Assembly: GCF_009192995.1 (NCBI RefSeq)
Contig: NZ_SDID01000010.1
Coordinates: 1 to 40,413, forward strand
Source of the DNA: Sulfurimonas indica
GTDB lineage: Bacteria; Campylobacterota; Campylobacteria; Campylobacterales; Sulfurimonadaceae
Length of the DNA: 40,413 bases
Direction of reading: 5' to 3'
A model generated the notes under the pieces. It was not told the origin of the DNA. It ran no database searches and was given only the letters and a program-made list of their open reading frames with translations. Every line of letters begins with the position of its first letter. The first letter of the stretch is position 1. Made by a program: the position numbers and the translations under genes. This document shows positions 1 through 8,296 of this stretch, in pieces.

Positions 1-852
1 CGCTGTTACTGTTGCATCATCTACAGGCGTTACTGTGATATTTACAGTTGCCGTATCTGTACCGCCGTTGCCATCACTAATAGAGTAAATGATTGTATCG
101 CTGCCATTGAAGTCTTGATTTGGTGTGTATGTGATTGTTCCATCATTATTGATCGTCACAGTACCGTTTGCAGCAGTTGCACTTGTCACAATAAGGCTAT
201 CACCATCGACATCAGTATCGTTTCCAAGGACACTAATAGTTACGGCAGTATCTTCATCAGTTGTTGCTGTGTCATCTGCCGCTACCGGGTTGTTATTATT
301 TGGATTATCTATCGGGGTCTCAGTATCTTCTTCTGTATTTGTTAATAGAACAGGAGTTCCATCTATATCCACCCCATTATCAGGAGAATTAAACTGTGCA
401 TCTCTTAAACTACTTTGCACATCAACAAAACCATTATCACGTGCTAGGAAGCTATCTTCTTGGAGGTGCCCTACTACTGCTTCGCTTCCTGCAGCAGTTT
501 CATCATCGATGCTTCCTTCTTTTTCTTTGTCTGTTGCATCATCTTCAGCATATACACCTGTTTTTTCAATTGCTTTGTCTATATTATTTGGAGAGATAAA
601 TTCATCTAGATTGTTGTCTTCGATAAGAGAGAGGTCAAAGATCTGTTTTTCAAGCCCCGTCAGTTCAAGAGCCTGTTCAAGATTCATCATGCCTATTTTT
701 ATATGTGCACTTGGGCTGTTGCCATCTGCACCAAAGACAAGCATATCTTTGCTGATTTTATCTCCAACATGCAATTCTACGATATCACCATGTTCATCTT
801 TGGCATAAAATTTTCCGCTTATCTCTTTGACTGTTCCGATAATTACCTTCAT
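1..852 (-). CDS. Large repeat adhesin, N-terminal 284 residues (LapA/RTX type, cut by window edge)
   Basis: This is the start of a secreted surface adhesin; the frame is open from ATG 852 to base 1, so the C-terminus is missing. Residues 1-75 resemble the retention module of LapA-type adhesins (short beta-rich segment, GD at 30-31). Residues 119-122 read TAAG (487-498), the di-alanine motif cut by LapG-type periplasmic proteases. An acidic linker follows, then from about residue 188 a roughly 95-residue cadherin/Big-like repeat with Ca-binding style DTDVDGD and ending near TVTPVDDA; a second repeat seems to begin at the edge. The start is set by AGGAGAG 6 nt upstream of ATG. It lies directly downstream of its likely type I secretion genes. 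The family role (cell attachment, biofilm) is known for LapA; it is inferred here. Confidence 0.85.
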   Translation of the reverse strand, partial: MKVIIGTVKEISGKFYAKDEHGDIVELHVGDKISKDMLVFGADGNSPSAHIKIGMMNLEQALELTGLEKQIFDLSLIEDNNLDEFISPNNIDKAIEKTGVYAEDDATDKEKEGSIDDETAAGSEAVVGHLQEDSFLARDNGFVDVQSSLRDAQFNSPDNGVDIDGTPVLLTNTEEDTETPIDNPNNNNPVAADDTATTDEDTAVTISVLGNDTDVDGDSLIVTSATAANGTVTINNDGTITYTPNQDFNGSDTIIYSISDGNGGTDTATVNITVTPVDDATVTA

Positions 853-892
853 TTCTCTCTCCTAAAATATAGACAATTTCCTAGTTTGTTAG

Positions 893-898
893 ATTATA
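893..898 (-). promoter_or_regulatory. Extended -10 element for the adhesin gene
   Basis: On the minus strand this reads TATAAT preceded by TTGCC, with a predicted start site near 886 and a 5' leader of about 34 nt before the adhesin ATG. The hexamer 17 bp upstream (916-921, TAGTAT) does not resemble a -35 box, which suggests that the promoter depends on an activator. Confidence 0.55.
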
Positions 899-922
899 GG
901 CAAAAAAAGAAAGCAATACTAT

Positions 923-936
923 TGTCCCTAGGGACA
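923..936. promoter_or_regulatory. Perfect 14-bp palindrome, candidate LuxR-type operator
   Basis: TGTCCCTAGGGACA equals its own reverse complement, and the symmetry extends to 20 bp with one mismatched pair. Its centre (929.5) is about 34 bp upstream of the centre of the adhesin -10 box, that is near -43 from the predicted start. This is the usual place for a lux-box-type activator site. It lies between the LuxR-type gene and the adhesin gene. Binding by that regulator is inferred. Confidence 0.5.
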
Positions 937-959
937 GTATGGAAAATGTATTAAAAAAA

Positions 960-1550
960 TTATTTTAAAAGGAGTGCGAGACCGAGTCTGTCTTTTACAT
1001 CAAGCTTTTGATAAGTTGCCTGTGCATGGGCTTTGACAGTTCTTGCTGAAATATCAAGTCGCTCTGCTATCTCATTATAGGTAAGTCCCTCTTTTAAAAG
1101 GAGTGCGACCTCTTTTTCACGTGGCGTTAATTTTTGTAACATGATTTCGTTATTTTTTTCTTCACTCTCCGGAAGTTCTAAAATAAGTTGGGATGTGAGT
1201 TCGGGATAAAGCCAAATCATACCCTCACGCAGAGCATCAAGTGCAGAGAGTATAAAGTGCGGTCGCATCAAAGCATTGCCATATCCAAATGCACCAAACT
1301 TCAGTACTCTTTTTGCTCTGTTTAGCTCAGGTAATCTATCAAGCACAAGAACACGGTTGTCTCTTTCACGGGATACTTTTAAAAATTTTTCACAATCTCT
1401 CTTGCATGATTCATAATCTATGATGATTATGGAGTTTTGTATATCTTCTAATTGATATAACTCATCAACACTTTTGTATGTCTCATTTTCAAGAGCTTTT
1501 TCCCAATGGGCTAAGAGATTAATATCATCACTGTAGAGGATTATTGACAT
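960..1550 (-). CDS. LuxR/NarL-type transcriptional regulator with atypical receiver domain
   Basis: This 196-residue regulator has an N-terminal receiver-like fold (about 1-115) and a LuxR helix-turn-helix at about 141-190 (LTPREKEV, then SARTVKAH). Acidic residues D8/D9 and a possible phosphoacceptor D45 are present. The usual Ser/Thr after beta-4 is D71, and the conserved Lys after GAxGY is missing (GAFGYGNAL), so normal phosphorelay control is doubtful. GGAG lies 10 nt before the ATG, and the gene starts 4 nt after the HlyD gene. It is the fifth gene of the secretion operon and directly precedes the adhesin promoter, so it probably controls the adhesin. The WxxR-type c-di-GMP motif of VpsT was not found (WLYPEL at 113-118). 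Confidence 0.85.
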   Translation of the reverse strand: MSIILYSDDINLLAHWEKALENETYKSVDELYQLEDIQNSIIIIDYESCKRDCEKFLKVSRERDNRVLVLDRLPELNRAKRVLKFGAFGYGNALMRPHFILSALDALREGMIWLYPELTSQLILELPESEEKNNEIMLQKLTPREKEVALLLKEGLTYNEIAERLDISARTVKAHAQATYQKLDVKDRLGLALLLK

Positions 1551-1554
1551 TAAT

Positions 1555-2895
1555 TTATCGCTCCGTGAATGTATACTGTTTTGTTTTTAGTATCGGTTTT
1601 AAAATATAGTCAAGCACAGTTTTTTGTCCTGTAATAATATCTACACTTGTTGTCATTCCAGGAATGATTTTGAGTTTTTTCCCATGTCTTCCTATGTAGT
1701 TCTTATCTGTTTTGATACGTACTTCATAAAAGACATTCCCTTCTTCATCTTTAATACTGTCAGGAGAGATAAGAACTACTTTTCCTTCAAGTCCACCATA
1801 AATAGAGAAATCATAAGCGGTAAATTTTACTATGGCGCGTTGCCCAAGATAGATAAATGCGATATCTTTTGGTTTTATCTTCACTTTTACCAGTAAAGTC
1901 TCATCACTTGGAACGATTTCCATGATGTCCTGACCCGGTTTAATTACACCCCCTATTGTATGTACATAAAGTTTTTGTACGATTCCCTTCATCGGAGATT
2001 TTACAATGGTACGGGTTACCTGATCTTCCAAAGCCGTTGAAGTCACGCGCAGGCCTCTTAGCTCTGCGACAGCCTCATTGAGTTTTGTTTTTGCTTCACT
2101 TTGAAAGTTTAACTTTGTCTCTTTGATATTACTTTTTACCTCTTTGATGGCAGACTTGAGCCTTGGAATAGATTTTTTAGCCGCATCATACTTAGAAGCG
2201 ATCTCATTGGCCTCACGCTGCAGTTTTAAAAAGTCGATTTTTGAGCGCACCCCTTTTGCCACCATTGGTTTTGTCATACGAACTTCACGTGATATCATTG
2301 AGTAAGATGATTCTAAATGGTCACGTTGTGAATATGCTTCTGCCAACTCTTGCTTCTTTTGTGCAAGTTTCTCACGCAGTGCATTGAGTTTTGAATTAAG
2401 CTGTTGTTTGTTTGTATTGTAAAGACTTTTTTCATTGTCAATAAATTGTGCCAGTCTCTCTTTGAGGTCAGCAGGAACGATAAAGTCCTGACCGGTAGAC
2501 TCTGCTTTTAAACGTAGTATCTGTGCCTGCAGAGCATCGGCTTTTATCTCGTTTGAACTATAAGAAGAGATAGATTTTTGATTGTCAATTTTGAGAAGTA
2601 CCTGTCCTTTTTCAACGGGGTCACCTTCTTGGACAAGAATCTCCTCAACAATCCCACCTTCAAGATTTTGAATCATCTGGTTTTCACCGCTTGGAATGAC
2701 TTCCCCCTGACCTCTTGCTATCTCATCAATATAGGCAAAATTTGCCCATGTAAGAAACATTATAATTGCTGCAAGCCAAAAATAGAGCACAATACGCAGT
2801 CGTGTCGGAGCAACCTCTAAAATGGCAGCACTCAAAGAGTGCATAAACTCATAATCACGTTTTGAGAGGTTCTTTTTTATCTCTTTTTTAGCCAT
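1555..2895 (-). CDS. HlyD-family type I secretion membrane fusion protein
   Basis: This is the periplasmic adaptor that would join the inner-membrane ABC exporter to the TolC-like outer-membrane channel. The 446-residue protein has a basic cytoplasmic N-terminus, one membrane helix at about 34-55, a lipoyl-like beta segment (GEVIPSGENQMIQNLEGG), a long coiled-coil hairpin (roughly 150-270) and a C-terminal beta-barrel region (IVKSPMKGIVQKL onward). A GTG at 2907 would give a longer product, but ATG 2895 has GGAG 6 nt upstream and is preferred. The ATG overlaps the end of the ABC exporter gene by 8 nt, which indicates translational coupling. The length is normal for LapC/HlyD proteins. Confidence 0.92.
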   Translation of the reverse strand: MAKKEIKKNLSKRDYEFMHSLSAAILEVAPTRLRIVLYFWLAAIIMFLTWANFAYIDEIARGQGEVIPSGENQMIQNLEGGIVEEILVQEGDPVEKGQVLLKIDNQKSISSYSSNEIKADALQAQILRLKAESTGQDFIVPADLKERLAQFIDNEKSLYNTNKQQLNSKLNALREKLAQKKQELAEAYSQRDHLESSYSMISREVRMTKPMVAKGVRSKIDFLKLQREANEIASKYDAAKKSIPRLKSAIKEVKSNIKETKLNFQSEAKTKLNEAVAELRGLRVTSTALEDQVTRTIVKSPMKGIVQKLYVHTIGGVIKPGQDIMEIVPSDETLLVKVKIKPKDIAFIYLGQRAIVKFTAYDFSIYGGLEGKVVLISPDSIKDEEGNVFYEVRIKTDKNYIGRHGKKLKIIPGMTTSVDIITGQKTVLDYILKPILKTKQYTFTER

Positions 2896-5035
2896 TGGAA
2901 GCTCCACTTAGCTGCTTGAGAACCAGCTCTTTTTTATCATCTAGCAGTACTTGGGAATTATGCATGACTATCACTCTATCTACCATATCAAGGAGCGCTA
3001 GTTTTTGCGTAATGATCACGAGAGTCTGGTCTCTTAACTCCACTTTTAGTTTGTCCATCAAACACTTCTCTGTGGTTTGATCCATGGCATTTGTTGGTTC
3101 GTCCATAATCATAATAGAGCTGTCCTGCATTAGTGCACGTGCCACACCTACACTTTGTCTCTGTCCTCCAGAGAGTCCTGCACCACGCTCACCGATTGGC
3201 ATATCATAACCCAATGGATGTGTGCGAACAAACTCTTCAACACCACTGACCTGAGCAGCATAGATAATATCTCCCACATCGGGATGCTGCTCTGATGAGA
3301 CAATATTTTCTTTAATAGTACCTTTAAAAAGATGGATATCCTGCGGTACATAAGAGATAAATTTACGCAGATCTGCCGGGTCAATTTGCGTGATATCGAT
3401 ATCATCGATTAAAATTTTTCCACTTGTTGGCTCATAGAGTTTTAAAATCAATTTTGCAATCGTACTTTTTCCTGAGCCAATACGTCCAATAATGGCCACT
3501 TTCTCTCCGGCCTCTATCACGAAACTCACATTGCTAAGAGCTGGTACTTCTGTACCCGGGTAGTTAAAACTAACATCTTTAAACTCTATTTTTCCTTGAA
3601 ATTTCGGACGTTCTACAAACTCTTTTCCAGCAGGACGTTCCACCTCACGTGAAATGATCTCATTGAGCGTATCATACGCTGTCTTTGCATCAGAATAGTT
3701 TGAAATAAGTGCTGCAGCCTGCCCAATCGGTGCTACTGTTCTTGAAGTCAAAATCACAATTGCAATAAGCCCACCCATTGTAAGTTCAAACTCTTTAATA
3801 AGATAGACTCCAAAAACAACTACAAAGACAGTATTGAGCTGAATAAAAAGATTTGTCACATTTGGAATAGAAGAGGAAAGCAGACGAGACTTCAGGTTTT
3901 TCTCTGCAATCTCACCTGTTGATTCTTCCCACTCCCACTGTTTTTTTCCATTCATACGCATCGTTTTAACCGTCTCGATATTTTGGAGTGTCTCAATCAG
4001 TATGCCGTTTTTCTTTGCACTTGCTTCATGCGATGCTTCGATACTCTCTTGTAAAGGTTTTCGAATGATCAATGAGTAGCTTAAAATTAAAAATATTGTA
4101 ATTATAGGTACTAAAACGAGCAATCCACCAATATAATAGATGACAGCAAGAAAGATAATGGCAAATGGCAGATCTATAACAGCTGTCATCGTTGCTGTTG
4201 TAAAAAAAGAACGAACAGCTTCAAAATCTTTGAGGTTATTGGCAAATGAACCAACTGATGGAGGATATTCTGCCATTTTCAGATCAAGAACTTTTTCAAA
4301 GATAATAGAGGACATAATGATATCACTCTTTTTACCAGCAAGTTCTAAAAGGTATGCTCGAGTAAACTTTAAAAAGAAGTCTAAGATGTAAACAAGAACA
4401 ATCCCAATAGTAAAGACCATTAAGGTCTCTTCTGCGTTGTTGGGAATCACCCTGTCATAAACATTCATCGTAAAGAGCGGTGTTGCCAAAACAAACAGAT
4501 TTATTAAAAAAGATGCGATTAAAACATCACGATAGATTGGAATAGAGAGCTTGAGTGTGCTCCAAAACCAATGTTTTTGTTTGAGTTGCAGTGTACGTGA
4601 GCTTTTTTTATCATACTCAAACTCTTTTTTGAGAATATAAGCAAAGCCAAGGTACTCTTTTTCCAAATCATGAACATTTACCCACTGCTCTAGTCCATCA
4701 CCTTCAGGATAGATAATCTTTGCCTGTGTCTTATCATCATTAAATTTTTCCAATATACAGACATTATCATTACTTAAGAGCAAAATTGCAGGAAGATGCA
4801 AAGAGAGCATATCTTCAATAGAGCGTTTGATGAGGGTTGATTTGAGTCCTGCACGGGCTGCCACACGTGAGAAAAGAGATTTTGAACTATCTTTAGAGAA
4901 AAGCTTTTGAGAATCATGAATAGGAAGACCTGCTAAGAGAGCCTCTTTACTAAAAGGCTTATGAAAGAGCTTAATAAAAAGGACAAAAGTATCTAAGAGT
5001 GTATCTTCATGTACCGTAATCTTATGTTCGTTCAT
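2888..5035 (-). CDS. Type I secretion ABC exporter, LapB-like, with Cys-less C39-like domain
   Basis: This is a 715-residue inner-membrane exporter ATPase that would energise adhesin secretion. Residues 1-130 match a C39-like domain, but the catalytic Cys motif is absent, so it should bind substrate rather than cut a leader. The membrane domain spans about 160-450. The nucleotide-binding domain has Walker A GRIGSGKST (517-525), LSGGQ (621-625) and Walker B with D645/E646. The H-loop, normally ITHR, reads ITQK with Gln at 677, which is unusual. The ATG at 5035 follows the upstream OmpA gene by 15 nt. Domain order and size match LapB/RtxB exporters that serve retained adhesins. Confidence 0.93.
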   Translation of the reverse strand: MNEHKITVHEDTLLDTFVLFIKLFHKPFSKEALLAGLPIHDSQKLFSKDSSKSLFSRVAARAGLKSTLIKRSIEDMLSLHLPAILLLSNDNVCILEKFNDDKTQAKIIYPEGDGLEQWVNVHDLEKEYLGFAYILKKEFEYDKKSSRTLQLKQKHWFWSTLKLSIPIYRDVLIASFLINLFVLATPLFTMNVYDRVIPNNAEETLMVFTIGIVLVYILDFFLKFTRAYLLELAGKKSDIIMSSIIFEKVLDLKMAEYPPSVGSFANNLKDFEAVRSFFTTATMTAVIDLPFAIIFLAVIYYIGGLLVLVPIITIFLILSYSLIIRKPLQESIEASHEASAKKNGILIETLQNIETVKTMRMNGKKQWEWEESTGEIAEKNLKSRLLSSSIPNVTNLFIQLNTVFVVVFGVYLIKEFELTMGGLIAIVILTSRTVAPIGQAAALISNYSDAKTAYDTLNEIISREVERPAGKEFVERPKFQGKIEFKDVSFNYPGTEVPALSNVSFVIEAGEKVAIIGRIGSGKSTIAKLILKLYEPTSGKILIDDIDITQIDPADLRKFISYVPQDIHLFKGTIKENIVSSEQHPDVGDIIYAAQVSGVEEFVRTHPLGYDMPIGERGAGLSGGQRQSVGVARALMQDSSIMIMDEPTNAMDQTTEKCLMDKLKVELRDQTLVIITQKLALLDMVDRVIVMHNSQVLLDDKKELVLKQLSGASNG

Positions 5036-5050
5036 GCTTTTCCTAAACTT

Positions 5051-6169
5051 TTAGTTGAATAACTTTATCTCAATACGACGATTCGCTTTTCGCCCCTCTT
5101 TTGTTCTGTTAGACTCTATCGGATCAAGCTCACCCCGACCTGTTGCTACAATTCTTGACGCATCAATACCCTCCGCAACTAAAGCAGCTTTAACCGCTTG
5201 GGCTCTTTTAATGGAGAGTGCCATATTTGTTACTGCTTTACCTATACTATCCGTATGTCCTATAATTTTTACTTTATAGCCTGGATTCTTTTTCAAAAAC
5301 TCTGCAAATCTTTGCACTTCAGCGTATGAGTTTTTGAGTATTTTATCAGAACCAGTTTTAAAATTTAATTTTAATGTCTGTTTTACTGCACAGCCATGTG
5401 GATCTACATTTACGCCGGCAGGTGTGTTTTCACACTTGTCTTTGTAATCAACAACTCCATCATGGTCACTGTCAAGAGGGCAACCATGTGCATCCACACT
5501 TACACCTTCTGGTGGTGTATCTGGACATCTATCTTTATAGTCTAAAACCCCGTCATGGTCACTGTCAACCGGACATCCATTTTTATCCACTTTTGAGCCA
5601 CGAGGAGTTCCTATACATCTGTCATATCTGTCATACACTCCGTCTCTATCACTGTCAATATCTTCAGGTTTGAGTACATAGACACTCAACATTACACGGT
5701 CTGAGAGTCTGCCACTCTCTTGTATCTCATCGCTAAAGCCCAGTACTTTACCTCTTTTTGAGTATAAAGAGAGTGTTTTTTCATTTACACCACTCTCTGT
5801 AAGTCTGTTTTTCACACTATCAAGATAGAGTTTTGTCTGGTTATCATTACTGCTGTTTATATTACTGTTATATGCTAAATTATTGTCTATTTTACCAACA
5901 TAATAATCATCTGCACGGTAAATATGCCCAACCAATGTTATTTTTAATTTGTATGATTCATTGAGTTCTTTAATTTTTTCAATAGCAGTTTCTAAGGTTT
6001 TTTCAGACTTTTCATCAAGAGTATTCTCTGATGTAAAATGCAGCATTTCAAAACGAATAATCTCTTCAAAGTCATCATCATAGAAATTATCTTCAAGCTC
6101 TTGAGAGATAGAAGCATGCAACAGTGTTGTGATAACAAGCATCAAAAAAAGTTGTACTACATTTTTCAT
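5051..6169 (-). CDS. OmpA-family protein with TSP3 repeats and a degenerate second OmpA-like domain
   Basis: The 372-residue envelope protein starts at ATG 6169 with GGAG 8 nt upstream; an in-frame TTG at 6190 lacks that support and would precede the signal peptide (MKNVVQLFLMLVITTLLHAS). Residues 36-165 look like a decayed OmpA-like domain (GHI instead of GHTD, and a SDRVMLSV end). Three thrombospondin type-3 Ca-binding repeats follow (about 172-262, each with DxDxDGVxDxxDxC). A canonical OmpA peptidoglycan-binding domain ends the protein, with the HTD Asp at 307 and the LSxxRA Arg at 322. It lies 4 nt after the TolC-OmpA gene in the same operon. It probably anchors or stabilises the secretion channel on peptidoglycan; this is inferred. 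Confidence 0.88.
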   Translation of the reverse strand: MKNVVQLFLMLVITTLLHASISQELEDNFYDDDFEEIIRFEMLHFTSENTLDEKSEKTLETAIEKIKELNESYKLKITLVGHIYRADDYYVGKIDNNLAYNSNINSSNDNQTKLYLDSVKNRLTESGVNEKTLSLYSKRGKVLGFSDEIQESGRLSDRVMLSVYVLKPEDIDSDRDGVYDRYDRCIGTPRGSKVDKNGCPVDSDHDGVLDYKDRCPDTPPEGVSVDAHGCPLDSDHDGVVDYKDKCENTPAGVNVDPHGCAVKQTLKLNFKTGSDKILKNSYAEVQRFAEFLKKNPGYKVKIIGHTDSIGKAVTNMALSIKRAQAVKAALVAEGIDASRIVATGRGELDPIESNRTKEGRKANRRIEIKLFN

Positions 6170-6173
6170 CCTG

Positions 6174-8183
6174 CTATCTCCAATCTTCAAGAGTTAACTC
6201 TACTTCAACTCTGCGGTTAATATATCTTCCCTCAGGTGTTTCATTGTCAGCTATAGGTTCTTCCTCACCTCGACCTTCTGTTGTAATTCTATCAGCAGCA
6301 ATACCAAGCTTGACAAGAGCACGTTTCACTGAGTCAGCTCTTCTTTTTGAAAGTTTTTTATTGAGTACAGTATCACCGCGTGAGCTTGTATGCCCTACGA
6401 TATGGATTCTATACTGTTTGTTTTTCTTTGCAAACTCTGCAAACTTTTCAATATTTGCATAGGAGTTTTTATCGATAACATCACTATAGTAGGCAAAATT
6501 AACACCAAGGTTCAGTGAAATCGCACAACCATCTTCATTGACATTGTATCCAAGCGGTGTATTTGGACATTTATCTTTGTAGTCTTTTACACCATCCATA
6601 TCAACATCAACTGCACAGCCATCAGACGATACTTTTGCATTTTTAGGTGTATTTGGACACTTGTCTTTTGAGTTGATAATACCGTCACCATCACTGTCAC
6701 GTGTCATCTTCACACAACCATATGGCATGATATTATTTTCTAAAAGAGAGTTGTCACACAGATCTTCATCATCTGCTATTTTGTCATTATCAACATCATA
6801 TTTTACAGGCAATGTATCTATGACCTGGTCTGCATCACTGTTGATATAAAGATTTACTCTGGCATCAAACTCTTTTGTATCTCCGATAATGGCTAATGGT
6901 AAGAGTCCCATTGCATCAAGTATTCTATACTTAGCAAGTAGATAATCATACTCTGCTTTAATGATTTGCGCACGGGAGTTGATAACATCATTTTGTGCCG
7001 TTAAAAGATCAAGCAAAGAGCGACGTCCTAAATCATACTCTTCTTTATAAAGCTCTAAAGTCTTCTCTGCAAAAACTTTATAATCTCGTAAATCTTTGAG
7101 TTGCAGAGCTATCATCTCATAAGCATTCCAAGACAAGTCAAGCGCTTCAATGACTTGACGTTTCAAGTCTCGTTTTGTCTCAACTTCTTGGTTTATTTTA
7201 CTCACATCTTTTTGCACTGTTGCTCTGTCAGCAAAACCTCTAAAAAGATTATAAGAAAGTACAACACGCGCTTTAAATCTGTCATCGGGCTGATCAAAAG
7301 CATTTGTCTTTTGCACATCATTAAAGTTTTGTGTCACTTCCAAATCGATTTTTGGATAAAACTCTTTTTGGTGCTGCTTCCAAATTGCCTGTGCACCTTT
7401 AATGTTATAACGACTTACCAATAAAGAGGGATTATGATTGATTGCATACTCAGCAGCACGTTCAACAGAGCTTGGCATACTGACATTAAGATCAGGCTTT
7501 TGCATCTCTGCGACGTGAGGCATACGACCAAGAACTCTTCTGAAGTTGTACTCTTTGTCTCTTGTGTTATTTTTTTGTACTGTCAGGTTTGAGCGAGCCA
7601 AAGAGAGTGCTGATTCGATCTTTTTTACTTCAGAATCCGTTGTAAGACCAGAGTCATAGAGGTCTTTTACCTTCTTGAAAATCTCTTCATTTATCTGCAC
7701 ATTTTCACGAGTAGTTTGCAAAAGCTCATATTCACGCAGTACATTCAAGTAGGCATTAGTCATCTTATAGGCGATATCATTGGCTTTTTCTATGTAGTTA
7801 TATGCAGCAGCTAATATTCTTGCCTCTTGATACGAGACTTTGTATGTCGTACCAAAACCATCAAAAAGATTTTGCGTTAGCACTAAAGAAGATTCATAAT
7901 TACCATAACTTTCATCACCTACGGCATGATTCCAACTACTATTAGCACCTTTTAGTAAACCGGCTTTTGTATAACCTAGACTTGCTCTAAAATCTACACT
8001 TGGCAGGTACTCTGCATTTGCAATATTTAAATCTTCTCGTGTAGCTCTATAGTTACGTAATCTCTCTTGAACAACAGGGTTAGTATCCATAACTTCAACA
8101 ACACTCTCTTTAATTGTTAAAGCTGTTAACGTGTGTATGTTTATTAAAGTAAAAAGACCAATAATTATGACTCTTTTAACCAC
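6174..8183 (-). CDS. TolC-family outer-membrane efflux protein fused to TSP3 repeats and an OmpA domain
   Basis: This 669-residue protein starts at GTG 8183, behind AAGGG, with a signal peptide in residues 1-21. Residues 22 to about 430 are a TolC domain (two helical-barrel repeats, including the motif VLSYNLFRGF). Residues 450-550 hold TSP3 Ca-binding repeats with Cys pairs, and 557-669 are an OmpA-like domain. In that domain the usual HTD is HTS (S600) while the Arg of LSxxRA is kept (R615), so peptidoglycan binding may be altered. TolC proteins normally end after the barrel, so the C-terminal half is an addition that closely resembles the next gene. It is the first gene of the adhesin secretion operon and presumably forms the export channel. 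Confidence 0.9.
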   Translation of the reverse strand: MVKRVIIIGLFTLINIHTLTALTIKESVVEVMDTNPVVQERLRNYRATREDLNIANAEYLPSVDFRASLGYTKAGLLKGANSSWNHAVGDESYGNYESSLVLTQNLFDGFGTTYKVSYQEARILAAAYNYIEKANDIAYKMTNAYLNVLREYELLQTTRENVQINEEIFKKVKDLYDSGLTTDSEVKKIESALSLARSNLTVQKNNTRDKEYNFRRVLGRMPHVAEMQKPDLNVSMPSSVERAAEYAINHNPSLLVSRYNIKGAQAIWKQHQKEFYPKIDLEVTQNFNDVQKTNAFDQPDDRFKARVVLSYNLFRGFADRATVQKDVSKINQEVETKRDLKRQVIEALDLSWNAYEMIALQLKDLRDYKVFAEKTLELYKEEYDLGRRSLLDLLTAQNDVINSRAQIIKAEYDYLLAKYRILDAMGLLPLAIIGDTKEFDARVNLYINSDADQVIDTLPVKYDVDNDKIADDEDLCDNSLLENNIMPYGCVKMTRDSDGDGIINSKDKCPNTPKNAKVSSDGCAVDVDMDGVKDYKDKCPNTPLGYNVNEDGCAISLNLGVNFAYYSDVIDKNSYANIEKFAEFAKKNKQYRIHIVGHTSSRGDTVLNKKLSKRRADSVKRALVKLGIAADRITTEGRGEEEPIADNETPEGRYINRRVEVELTLEDWR

Positions 8184-8211
8184 TAAGTTCCCTTTTGCAA
8201 TTTTAATTTGT

Positions 8212-8217
8212 ATTATA
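8212..8217 (-). promoter_or_regulatory. Candidate -10 element of the type I secretion operon
   Basis: The minus strand reads TATAAT in the context AAGATATAATAC, about 30 nt upstream of the GTG start. No convincing -35 box is present, which is common in Campylobacterota sigma-70 promoters. A second TATAAT lies further upstream near 8242-8247, so the exact start site is uncertain. Confidence 0.4.
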
Positions 8218-8296
8218 TCTTAAATCCTGTGATTTCTTGATTATATTATGTGTTTTATATATAAAAACAAGAGAATCTCATTACATAAACATGGAG

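Noticed and set aside
125-808. Long open frame on the plus strand opposite the adhesin gene
   Set aside because: It is Ser/Val-rich, lacks a ribosome site and lies antisense to a well-supported adhesin N-terminus with retention module and repeat.
960-1550. VpsT-like c-di-GMP-binding regulator
   Set aside because: The WxxR-type motif at the end of the receiver is absent; the local sequence is WLYPEL. A c-di-GMP link is therefore not claimed for the regulator itself.
2888-2907. Longer HlyD start at GTG 2907
   Set aside because: The ATG at 2895 has GGAG at normal spacing; the GTG has none.
4140-4391. Plus-strand open frame inside the ABC exporter
   Set aside because: Antisense to conserved transmembrane-domain sequence with no start signal or recognisable product.
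5374-5673. His-rich plus-strand frame opposite the TSP3 repeats
   Set aside because: The periodic His/Cys pattern is the complement of the Asp-rich repeats in the OmpA-family gene, not a metal-binding protein.
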